A DNA stretch of 64,000 nucleotides, taken from Cypionkella sp. GTDB taxonomy: Bacteria; Pseudomonadota; Alphaproteobacteria; Rhodobacterales; Rhodobacteraceae. The stretch spans positions 29,848 to 93,847 of the forward strand of contig NZ_JAQGKQ010000026.1 of NCBI RefSeq assembly GCF_028290025.1, written 5' to 3'. Of the stretch, positions 34,471 to 42,023 are shown piece by piece. The first letter of the stretch is position 1, and the number at the start of each line of letters is the position of its first letter. Below the pieces are notes generated by a model, which saw only the letters and a program-made list of their open reading frames with translations, did not search any database and had not been told where the DNA came from. Made by a program: the position numbers and the translations under genes.

Positions 34471-35888
34471 AGGTTGACGCAATTCAAAACACCGATGCTA
34501 CGTTGCACAAAAATTCGGAAACGGCGTTGGCCGGCCTGCGACTCCTGTCAACCAGTTCCAGTGCTTTTATGGTCCTTGTGGCGGGGGCCGCGCTTAGCTT
34601 TGGCGTGCAGTTGGGGACCGTGCGGCTGATCGGAGCTGAGAGCTTCGGAATATTTGCCTATGTTATCGCTTGGGTAACCATGCTCGCCTATATTTCCACG
34701 CTCGGGCTTAGCACCTCATTGCTGCGCTTGTTGCCGACCTATCGGGTGCAGGGTGACTGGGCGCGGGCGCATGGCGTGATGCGCTTCGCGTTCCGAGGCG
34801 GAACCATTGCTGGAATTGGCGTGGCGGCACTTGCTATCGCAGCAGAGCGATTGGTGCTTCACGCGCAAGGCGAACTTGCGCGGGCCTCGCTGATCGGAGC
34901 CATCGTAGTCCCGCTGATGACGCTTCGCTTGATCGGCGCATCGGCGCTTCGGGCATTTGGCGCGATCATCGTGTCGATGCTGCCGGAACGGATATTGCGA
35001 GACTCTGTAGCATTCGTGATACTCGCAGCGTTGGTGCTGGGGGGGCTCGCCCCCCCCGACGCGGTGACCGCGATGGCTGCGACGCTTGCAACGGCAATCA
35101 TCACTTTGATCTTCATCCAACGGTTCCTCGTCAGCCGAAAACCGACCGAGCTTATATCCGCCGCACCTCGCTATGCGATACGCGACTGGCTGCGCCCAGC
35201 GGTTTCTCTCACGCTCATCATGCTGGCCGACACAATCATGTCGCGCGCGGGCATTTTAATCATCGGCCTGCGAAATGATACACTCGGCGCGGGCATCTTC
35301 GCTGTCGCCTTCAGTCTGGCACAGCTGGTGGCTTTGCCCAGGATGGCGCTCTCGTCGCTTTTTGCACCAACGGTATCCACTCTCTACGCCCGTAAAGACA
35401 TGGTGGCACTACAGCGACTGATGGCGCGGTCTGCCGCGCTTTCGCTTGGCTTGACGATGGTGGTCGCGCTGCCGTTGATCGCCGGAGCTCCGATCTTTCT
35501 GCCTTGGTTTGGTCCGCAATTCGTGATTGCCGAACCGGTGCTCATCATTTTGATCTTTGGGCAACTCGTGGCGGCGGCAGCTGGACCACAACAGCACCTT
35601 TTGACAATGACCGGTCACGAGCGGCAGGGCGCTACTTTGATGGCGGGTGCAGCCGCAGCCACGATGCTTGGCGCAGCTTTGCTTGTCGTTCCGTTCGGCA
35701 TGACGGGGGTCGCCGTTGCAACCACTATAAGCATGGTCGGTTGGAACATCGCCATGGCCATTTTCCTGTCGCGCCATTTGCAGCTGCGTCCCGGCCTCGC
35801 GTGTCGGGAGCATTTATTATCAGAAACAATGGCGGCGACATTTTCGCGGTGGGGTAGGGCCGTCCGGAAATTGCGGGGCGAGTCATGA
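34467..35888 (+). CDS. Wzx-type polysaccharide flippase (MOP superfamily)
   Basis: The 473-residue protein has about twelve to fourteen membrane helices and the MATE/Wzx arrangement. The first repeat begins FMVLVAGAALSFGVQLGTVR near residue 34 with LIGAESFGIFAYVIAW. The second repeat begins near residue 250 with TIMSRAGILIIGLRNDTLGA. It probably flips undecaprenyl-linked repeat units across the inner membrane. Its ATG sits in the stop of the kinase gene, and its stop overlaps the next gene by 4 nt. Inside the coding region the DNA at 35039-35057 reads seven G, CTCG, eight C, a perfect hairpin of homopolymer tracts that could slip during replication. Confidence 0.87.
   Translation: MKVDAIQNTDATLHKNSETALAGLRLLSTSSSAFMVLVAGAALSFGVQLGTVRLIGAESFGIFAYVIAWVTMLAYISTLGLSTSLLRLLPTYRVQGDWARAHGVMRFAFRGGTIAGIGVAALAIAAERLVLHAQGELARASLIGAIVVPLMTLRLIGASALRAFGAIIVSMLPERILRDSVAFVILAALVLGGLAPPDAVTAMAATLATAIITLIFIQRFLVSRKPTELISAAPRYAIRDWLRPAVSLTLIMLADTIMSRAGILIIGLRNDTLGAGIFAVAFSLAQLVALPRMALSSLFAPTVSTLYARKDMVALQRLMARSAALSLGLTMVVALPLIAGAPIFLPWFGPQFVIAEPVLIILIFGQLVAAAAGPQQHLLTMTGHERQGATLMAGAAAATMLGAALLVVPFGMTGVAVATTISMVGWNIAMAIFLSRHLQLRPGLACREHLLSETMAATFSRWGRAVRKLRGES
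35039..35057 (+). repeat. G7-CTCG-C8 homopolymer hairpin inside the flippase gene
   Basis: Seven G (35039-35045) and eight C (35050-35057) surround CTCG. The protein reads LGGLAPPD here, so alternative codons were available and the long tracts are not required by the amino acids. Confidence 0.7.
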
Positions 35889-37414
35889 ATGAAGCTTTGC
35901 TCAATCAGAACATCGGCTGTGCAGACAGCCCAAAATCCGCATATGGCGCGTCAGATGCTGGCCCGATCCGCAATCTGGTTGCGGCGCTAAAGCAACGCCA
36001 GGTGCGCTACTGCCACTGGAAAAGCAATATCCGCCTGGGCGTCAGTCTTAACGGTCAGGAAGATTTGGATCTGCTGGTGCTGCGATCTGACGCCACGCAG
36101 TTCTTCGAGGCATTGGTTGGCTGCGGATTCAAGCTCGCCAGGTCGCGGGACATCGGGGGCCACCCGGGTGTCATACATGCCTTTGCTCTGGACACGAGCA
36201 GTTTGCAGTTGGTGCATGTCCATGCCTACTTCCAGATCGTGACAGGCGACAGCTTGGTGAAAAGTTACCATCTGCCGCTGGAAAACATCTTGCTGGCAGA
36301 CCCGCGTGAGTTGATGGACGTCCCAGTGCCAGCCGCCGAGGCGGAACTGGTCGTGTTCTTGCTTCGCGTTGCGCTAAAGCACACCAGTTTGTTCGAGATC
36401 TACATGGTGAACCGACACTATTCAGACATTCCGCGCGAGCTTGCTTGGCTGCAAGATCAAGCAGATGAAAACGCTGCCAAGCGGCTCTGGAAAGAATTCG
36501 TCCCAACCGCGCGCGCGGGAGAGTTTGAAGATTTAGTGGCGGCCATACGCAACCCCGCGCATAAAATGGCGCGCATTAGGATCGGCGTAAGATTGGCGTG
36601 GCGACTGCGAGATTGGCGACGTCTGGGTTATTTTGCAGAGCTCGTCTCGAGGTTTCGCCGCATTTATATGTTGGTTGGGTCCCGACTGCGAAAGCACAAA
36701 TCTGTAAACCTTGTGTCGGGCGGCGCACTTATCGCCATGATCGGTCCCAAAGCGAGCGGCAAGTCAACGCTTGGAGCCGCCTTGGCAGACCGACTTGGCA
36801 AACAGCTTGATGTACGCCGCATCCATATCGGTAAACCGCCAGCAACTTTGGTTTCGGCACCGGTCCGACTGCTGTTGCCTATGCTGCGCCGCCTACTTCC
36901 AAGCGAGCGTTCCGGGCAGTACCAGAAGCCAGAACGCCGTGTGGAGTTAGTCTTTTCATACGCTTACGTGGTGCGCATGGTGTTGCTGGCTTATGATCGC
37001 AGGGCTCTGATCTTCAAGTCGCGACGTTTGGCGACGGCTGGCGCTATTATCATTACGGATCGCTATCCCCCGTCGGGAGTCGGTGCCATTGACGGCAGAC
37101 AGTTCGGCGAAGCTGCGATTGCGGCTTGCCGGTCGCGACTGAAGTCGGCGCTCATGCGTCTGGAAGCGAGGCTCTATGACGATCTTCCCAAACCTGACCT
37201 TGTCATACGACTAAGTGCCCCTATTCAAACGACTCTGCTGCGCGACGCGTCCCGAATTAAAGTTGACGGTCCGGATCCAAGCAGCGTTCTGCGGCGACGC
37301 GATCTTGAGTCAACGGTTGAGATTGCCGACACTCCGGTTCTGATGCTGGATACCGATGTGCCGATAGAGCAGTCTGTCTCAGAGATACTAACTGCGGTAT
37401 GGGAACGGCTGTAG
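35885..37414 (+). CDS. Nucleotidyltransferase-like / thymidylate-kinase-like fusion protein
   Basis: Two domains are joined in 509 residues. The N-terminal part (about residues 28-200) has YCHWKSNIRL followed by GQEDLDLLV, where spaced acidic residues resemble the metal site of minimal nucleotidyltransferases. The C-terminal part (about 280-509) is a P-loop kinase with Walker A IGPKASGKST near 288, IIITDRYP near 390 (the DR motif of dTMP kinases) and PDLVIRLSAPIQTTLLRD near 440. Such fusions occur in surface-glycan loci of various bacteria, but their substrate is not known to me. It ends the three-gene coupled unit of kinase, flippase and fusion protein. A role in phosphorylating or nucleotidylating a glycan or lipid intermediate is inference. 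Confidence 0.72.
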   Translation: MNEALLNQNIGCADSPKSAYGASDAGPIRNLVAALKQRQVRYCHWKSNIRLGVSLNGQEDLDLLVLRSDATQFFEALVGCGFKLARSRDIGGHPGVIHAFALDTSSLQLVHVHAYFQIVTGDSLVKSYHLPLENILLADPRELMDVPVPAAEAELVVFLLRVALKHTSLFEIYMVNRHYSDIPRELAWLQDQADENAAKRLWKEFVPTARAGEFEDLVAAIRNPAHKMARIRIGVRLAWRLRDWRRLGYFAELVSRFRRIYMLVGSRLRKHKSVNLVSGGALIAMIGPKASGKSTLGAALADRLGKQLDVRRIHIGKPPATLVSAPVRLLLPMLRRLLPSERSGQYQKPERRVELVFSYAYVVRMVLLAYDRRALIFKSRRLATAGAIIITDRYPPSGVGAIDGRQFGEAAIAACRSRLKSALMRLEARLYDDLPKPDLVIRLSAPIQTTLLRDASRIKVDGPDPSSVLRRRDLESTVEIADTPVLMLDTDVPIEQSVSEILTAVWERL

Positions 37415-37775
37415 CTCTAATCCAAATGTCCCGCCAGAAGGGTTATGTTAACCGCAACGACGAAATTCCTGATCGGATTATCGCGTCAATTACGACACGG
37501 CTAAATATGAATATGTGCCGGTTGGTCAATTTTTAAACCTCAATAGTCAACTCGCGAGCGCACGATAGAGCCATCAGCTTTGAACGATCAAATAGTCATT
37601 TGCGTCATTTTCGTTGGGGGGGCCGCGACAGCAAAGCAATCCTTGCGGTGAGCGTAAGATTTGCGATAGCCAAAGGATTCGCCTGTCCCACACCGCTTCA
37701 TTAGATGAGACACGCCATTTGTCGAGCAGCGGTAAAACGTGCGTTTTGTATATTCGCAATCAGCCTTGACACAAC
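37415..37775. other. Intergenic region between convergent genes
   Basis: About 360 bases between the fusion-protein stop and the stop of the convergent LuxR-type regulator. It contains a G7 run at 37616-37622. No convincing gene or terminator was seen. Confidence 0.4.
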
Positions 37776-38510
37776 CTAAAATCTCTCGATGCTTGACGCC
37801 CTACCCAGCGACGGAGCTTTTATAACCCCATTTAGCTTCTTATTTGCCAGCTCATCAAGGTATGGCTTGGCTCCGATACCTTGTACCAAAAGCGCGGCAT
37901 CTGTTCTGTTTCGCGAACCGGTCTTTCGCAAAATGGCCTTCACATGAACTTTGACCGTCGACTCCGAAATCCCGAGATCTTGGGCTATGACCTTGTTAGC
38001 CATTGCATTTGCAAGCAATGCGAGCACGCGCATTTCGCTTGCAGACAGCGTTTCAAGCGCTGAAGTTGTGGGGTTCAAGCGGCCGTCTGGGGGCTGTTTC
38101 ACCGACGCGTCAGGCGGCAGGGGTGGAAACACCCGCTCTCCAAGTATCAATAATTCGATAGCTTTTGGAAAAGCCGCAATATGGATCGTTTCAAGAATAA
38201 AGCCATCAAATTCAGCTTTTATTGCATCCCTAATGCGATCTGGATCAGAGGACTCTCCAATGAGGGCTATCCGAGATCCCGGATATGCTCGCCGAAGCTC
38301 CGTCACCGTCTCTTCACATGGCAGCGCATTTTTTGCCTGATTCAACAGTATTGCCTCAAGGTTGACAGCGGGTGGTGCGCAGTCGATTGCTTCGCTAACA
38401 GATCTCCAGCGGTTGACGATGTGGAACCCACGCCCACTTAAAGCGTGCTTAACGCCTTCGCTTGAAAGAGAATCAGAGTCTATAACTGATACTTGATAAA
38501 TTTTCCTCAC
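37776..38510 (-). CDS. LuxR/NarL-type regulator with degenerate receiver domain
   Basis: This 244-residue protein has a receiver-like N-terminal domain (about 1-125) and a C-terminal LuxR helix-turn-helix (about 165-225: LSASEMRVLALLANAMANKV, then DLGISESTVKVHVKAILRKT). The GTG at 38510 is taken as start because GGAGGA lies 5 nt upstream; a TTG 45 nt earlier lacks this. The receiver keeps the acidic pair in VIDSDS (residues 11-13). However, the expected phospho-acceptor Asp is Asn57 (AILLNQ), and the conserved Lys after the fourth strand is not evident. It is therefore probably not phosphorylated in the usual way. It may control the adjacent exopolysaccharide or VPLPA-CTERM gene. Confidence 0.82.
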   Translation of the reverse strand: MRKIYQVSVIDSDSLSSEGVKHALSGRGFHIVNRWRSVSEAIDCAPPAVNLEAILLNQAKNALPCEETVTELRRAYPGSRIALIGESSDPDRIRDAIKAEFDGFILETIHIAAFPKAIELLILGERVFPPLPPDASVKQPPDGRLNPTTSALETLSASEMRVLALLANAMANKVIAQDLGISESTVKVHVKAILRKTGSRNRTDAALLVQGIGAKPYLDELANKKLNGVIKAPSLGRASSIERF

Positions 38511-39136
38511 AAAAATCCTCCAAGGCGCTGAATAAAATTTAAAATTGTTCAGCAATTAGTAAGAACTAAGAAGGAAAGTTAAACATGAAGACCAATACTT
38601 AGGCGCGACCAGAGCGGTACATTCGAAAACTTTAACATAAGTTCAAGGAAGCGTAAACTTTGATTTGCTGTTGCTGCTCGGGTTGGTGCAAAATGCGGTT
38701 ATCCTGAGCCTATCGTCTCCGTTTTTATTCCCTGACTGGGAAACAAGTGGTATGACATGATAGAGTCAAAGTTACGGACGCCCAGAAGGGCGCTCTACAT
38801 CGACCACAGCAAGGACGGCACGCTTAAAGCCTAGATTGGCCGCTAGGCCGAAAATCAGCCCAACATCCTCGGCAAGATAATGTCCCCTGAGTCACCGACC
38901 GAGACGAAACGGCTGAAACGGTCGACGGCGAAAACGGTTGAAAGATAAGTCTAGAGCGCTTGCTATGCTGCGGATACGTTGCCGTTTCGTCGCCTGTCCA
39001 GCGCGACGTCCCCAGCGAAACTGCTTGACATGTGGTGGCATTAGGCGCGTGTACTCAGTGATAATTATTTAAACTCATTAACTTGGCGCCCGGTTCTGCA
39101 CCGGGAGCAAAATGCGATTTTTATAGGGAATACAAT
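38511..39136. other. Long intergenic region upstream of the VPLPA-CTERM gene
   Basis: About 630 bases with no intact gene. A short frame from 38757 (reading RRALYIDHSKDGTLKA) stops after 26 codons and may be a remnant. GAAACGG-like words recur at 38904-38940. The last 60 bases form the leader of the VPLPA-CTERM gene and include the hairpin CCCGGT-TCTGC-ACCGGG at 39089-39105. Confidence 0.45.
39089..39105 (+). promoter_or_regulatory. 5' leader hairpin of the VPLPA-CTERM gene
   Basis: CCCGGT (39089-39094) and ACCGGG (39100-39105) pair perfectly around TCTGC, 31 nt before the start codon. It may stabilise the mRNA or regulate its translation. Confidence 0.35.
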
Positions 39137-39865
39137 ATGTTCAGATCATCGGTCTGCGCCGCAGTAATAATGGTTGGGTTTGCGGCCCCCAGCTCTTCGG
39201 CAACCATGAAGGTCGAATTCAGTGGTAGCGTTTCTAAATCGACCGACCAGAGCGGGATATTCGGTCAGGGAAGTGGATCGGCCCTTGATGGGTTGGCATA
39301 CACGCTCACCTATATCTACGATACTGCGGTTGGTACGCGAACAGCCTTGAACGGTAAGAATGATCAACTCAAGGGCGGGACCGCTTACGGCGCCGCTAAT
39401 CCCACTACATCGGCGGTTCTGACGATCAACGGCCAATCACAATCCGTGATGGGATCCTTTGGCAGCAGTTATTACATCGAAGATGATTCATTCAATCTGC
39501 TCGATCAATTCGCCCTTGTTGCACAGGATAGCACGGTGGGGAATGATGGCTCGTTCAAGGGCGGTTATCTTCAAGCCATCTTTGCGTCTTTTTCCGAGTT
39601 CATCCCAACCAATTTAGAATCATCGTTTTTTGCCAACATTCCGGCAGGCGAAATAGGCTCCTTCTCCTTTAAAGATTACGACGGTGTCTCGAATGCCTTC
39701 AAGACTTTCACCGAGGGGGATCTATCCTTGGACCAAGTTACCGTGACACGCACCGACGTGGCAGCGGTTCCGCTACCTGCTTCGGGCCTCATGCTCCTAG
39801 CGGGCCTTGGTGGCATCGCCCTACTCGGCAGCCTGAGGAAAAAGCGAAGCGCCTCATTGCTCTGA
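39137..39865 (+). CDS. VPLPA-CTERM sorting-domain surface protein
   Basis: The 242-residue protein has a signal peptide (about residues 1-23, MFRSSVCAAVIMVGFAAPSSS) and a C-terminal sorting signal of the PEP-CTERM class: VPLPASGLMLLAGLGGIALL followed by SLRKKRS. In this class an exosortase-type membrane protease recognises the motif and transfers the protein to the surface or releases it. The middle of the protein (FSGSVSKS, YTLTYIYDTAVGTRT, SFNLLDQFALVAQD) is beta-rich and Ser/Gly/Asp-rich without a known enzyme signature. The ATG at 39137 has GGGAA upstream and fits the signal peptide. PEP-CTERM proteins are often found with exopolysaccharide genes, as here. No exosortase is in the window. 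Confidence 0.82.
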   Translation: MFRSSVCAAVIMVGFAAPSSSATMKVEFSGSVSKSTDQSGIFGQGSGSALDGLAYTLTYIYDTAVGTRTALNGKNDQLKGGTAYGAANPTTSAVLTINGQSQSVMGSFGSSYYIEDDSFNLLDQFALVAQDSTVGNDGSFKGGYLQAIFASFSEFIPTNLESSFFANIPAGEIGSFSFKDYDGVSNAFKTFTEGDLSLDQVTVTRTDVAAVPLPASGLMLLAGLGGIALLGSLRKKRSASLL

Positions 39866-39891
39866 CGCATCGCGTCACATCAGCTCGAATG

Positions 39892-39922
39892 AACGGCCCC
39901 CTTGTCAACCATCGGGGCCGTT
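39892..39922 (+). terminator. Hairpin after the VPLPA-CTERM gene
   Basis: AACGGCCCC (39892-39900) pairs with GGGGCCGTT (39914-39922). It lies 26 nt past the stop codon; only TT follows. Confidence 0.5.
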
Positions 39923-40093
39923 GCTCGCAGTGCAAAGCACATGGGCCGCAAGGCGACGGTTCCATTCCCGCCTTGGACTTTCCGGCAAGATCACGCCGCC
40001 GTGCAAGTGTCGCAGCGGCTTATTTGATGGTTTGCTGGAACTTTCAGTTTCCCGGCCTTTCGGAAGCTGTTAATGATAAACTGGGAGGTCCAA

Positions 40094-40840
40094 ATGTCAT
40101 TATACACGGACCTGAAGTTTCAGCAAAATTGCGCCAACTGTCCGATTCACTACCGTGCAATCTGCGCGATGTGCGAACCTGACGAACTCCGCCTTCTGGA
40201 GGACATCAAGTTTTATCGCAGTTTTGAGGCCGGGCAAACCGTGATTTGGGCCGGAGACCGAATGAACTTTGTCGCGTCTGTCGTAACGGGCGTTGCGACA
40301 TTAACGAAGACTATGGAGGACGGGCGCACGCAGATGGTGGGTCTGATGCTTCCGTCGGATTTTGTCGGGCGGCCCGGCCGCGACACAACCCCGTATAACG
40401 TCACTGCTGTCACAGACCTTCTAATGTGTTGCTTTCGCAAGAAAGAATTTGAGGCTATGATGGTCCGCACGCCGCATATTGCCCACCGCCTGCTTGCGAT
40501 GACGCTAGATGATCTGGACGCCGCGCGGGAATGGATGCTGTTGCTGGGTCGCAAGACTGCGCGCGAAAAGATTGCGAGCCTGCTTGGGATAATCGCGCGT
40601 CGTGATGCAGAGCTAACCAAAGCGGTTGCGGCAAGATCGATCGCTTTTGACTTGCCACTGACGCGCACCGCTATGGCCGACTACCTTGGTCTGACGCTGG
40701 AAACCGTCAGTCGCCAGATCACGGCCCTGCGAAACGACCGCGTAATCGTGTTGCAGGGTCTTCGCCATGTAATAGTGCCCGATCTTCGCCGTCTTATCGC
40801 CGAGGCAGGATCAGACGATGTCATGGAGATGCATAGCTAA
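40094..40840 (+). CDS. fnrL: FnrL oxygen-responsive transcriptional regulator
   Basis: This 248-residue Crp/Fnr protein controls the switch to microaerobic life in Rhodobacterales by an oxygen-labile [4Fe-4S] cluster. Cluster ligands are visible at Cys13, Cys16, Cys24 and Cys27 (NCANC and ICAMC) and Cys112/113 (LLMCCFRK). The effector domain with its beta-roll is followed by the dimer helix and a helix-turn-helix, TRTAMADYLGLTLETVSRQI near residue 200, with the E-x-x-S-R recognition that reads TTGAT half sites. ATG 40094 is preferred because GGGAGG lies 7 nt upstream. It lies next to the oxidase genes it probably activates through the boxes at 41807 and 41925. Confidence 0.93.
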   Translation: MSLYTDLKFQQNCANCPIHYRAICAMCEPDELRLLEDIKFYRSFEAGQTVIWAGDRMNFVASVVTGVATLTKTMEDGRTQMVGLMLPSDFVGRPGRDTTPYNVTAVTDLLMCCFRKKEFEAMMVRTPHIAHRLLAMTLDDLDAAREWMLLLGRKTAREKIASLLGIIARRDAELTKAVAARSIAFDLPLTRTAMADYLGLTLETVSRQITALRNDRVIVLQGLRHVIVPDLRRLIAEAGSDDVMEMHS

Positions 40841-40867
40841 AATGTCCGTGCCTAAGGCCGCACTTGT

Positions 40868-41722
40868 TCAACGCGCCATAAGCACCGGGATTTCGGCCAA
40901 TTCAAGCATGTCGCGGGTGGCACCACCAAGCACTGCCTCGCGAAACCGCGAATGGCCGTAGGCACCCATCACCAAAAGATCTGCCGCTTTGTCTCGTATC
41001 AGCCGGTTCAGCACATCTGTCACACGCGGCAGCGTTTTGGCGAGCACCGTCACTTCGGCGTGAACGCCATGGCGGGCCAACAATTGAGCCAATGCGCCGC
41101 CGGGGTCAGACCGCTCAAAACTGCGAGTCGGCGGGTCAATTATCGCAATCGTGACGTGCTTTGCGGCACACAGCAGCGGCAATGCAGACCGCACCGCCAC
41201 CAATGCCTCGGAACTTTGGTTCCATGCGACAACAATTTCTTGGCCAAGCGTCATATTCCCGAGCGTTACCGGTAAACCTGCGGTTGGAACCACAAGCACT
41301 GGCGTTTGTCCCTGAAACAACGCCGCTTCAAGCACGGTTTCCGCATAAACCGATGCGTTTTTGCCGTATGGTTTTGGCAAGATCACCAAATCTGCGTAGC
41401 GCGCGCGTCCGGCAATTAGGTCGGAGACAGCGCCAAGATAAGCAATCGCGGTTTCAGATGACCAACGTAAACCTTCATTTATCAAATGTGTGTTGACCAA
41501 ATCTGCTAGCGTCGCCGCATCCTGTTCTGCTCGTTCAATTTCATCCTGCAATATCACCGCCACCGAACCGGGGTAGTAATACCCAACCTGACTGTTATCG
41601 ACCCCGACGCAAAGCACATCCAGATGCGCGTCTTCGCGCCGTGCTAGGGCAATGGCGGCGGCCAAGGTGTGTGTAACTGTGGCAGGATCAGTAACAACAG
41701 TGAGAAGCGATTTATAGGCCAT
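40868..41722 (-). CDS. Tandem universal stress protein (UspA family)
   Basis: The 284-residue protein has two UspA-type domains. The first begins YKSLLTVVTDPATVTHTLAA and the second near residue 160 (EIVVAWNQSSEALVAVRSAL). The ATP-binding pattern G-2x-G-9x-G(S/T) is seen in the C-terminal domain as MGAYGHSRFREAVLGGATRD, although the last part is GGATR rather than GGVSR. AAGGGAA precedes the ATG at 41722; longer starts would add a poor N-terminus. A likely FnrL box at 41807-41820 lies 85 nt upstream, so expression probably increases at low oxygen. In related bacteria such proteins neighbour the cbb3 locus. Its role is protective, not enzymatic, as far as known. Confidence 0.87.
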   Translation of the reverse strand: MAYKSLLTVVTDPATVTHTLAAAIALARREDAHLDVLCVGVDNSQVGYYYPGSVAVILQDEIERAEQDAATLADLVNTHLINEGLRWSSETAIAYLGAVSDLIAGRARYADLVILPKPYGKNASVYAETVLEAALFQGQTPVLVVPTAGLPVTLGNMTLGQEIVVAWNQSSEALVAVRSALPLLCAAKHVTIAIIDPPTRSFERSDPGGALAQLLARHGVHAEVTVLAKTLPRVTDVLNRLIRDKAADLLVMGAYGHSRFREAVLGGATRDMLELAEIPVLMAR

Positions 41723-41806
41723 GGCGATTTCCCTTCGGTGCATTGGCCGAGGCGTCACGCCACGACTGTCTTCCGCCACACTATCGCGTCGTCGGCACCC
41801 CTTGCA

Positions 41807-41820
41807 TTGACGTGGATCAA
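41807..41820. promoter_or_regulatory. FnrL box upstream of the universal stress gene
   Basis: TTGACGTGGATCAA fits the FNR consensus TTGAT-N4-ATCAA at nine of ten half-site bases, with TTGAC as common in Rhodobacterales. It lies 85 nt before the uspA-like start, in the intergenic space shared with ccoN. Confidence 0.8.
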
Positions 41821-41924
41821 AGGCATCCGCGAACAGCCAATTGTGGGCATCGTCGCCGACCTGACAGTTATTCGCCAGACACCCCTTATTCATTTGCTGA
41901 TTGAGTAACGAAAAGCTGGCCCGC

Positions 41925-41938
41925 TTGACATGGATCAA
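41925..41938. promoter_or_regulatory. FnrL box upstream of ccoN
   Basis: TTGACATGGATCAA again matches the FNR consensus at nine of ten half-site bases. Its position 86 nt before the ccoN start is suitable for activation of the oxidase operon under low oxygen. Confidence 0.85.
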
Positions 41939-42023
41939 GGCTGTTAGTCGCAAGATGACGCACCTCTGCTGCGACAAGGCGCAGTTTCTTCGTTCGGTAC
42001 CGCGCGAGACAGAGGGATGCGGA

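Noticed and set aside
37574..37759. Minus-strand frame of 61 codons downstream of the LuxR-type gene
   Set aside because: No ribosome site, hydrophobic pattern or domain; likely chance.
39084..39100. Possible sigma-54 promoter before the VPLPA-CTERM gene
   Set aside because: GG and GC elements are 11 nt apart instead of 10 and the rest of the consensus is poor.
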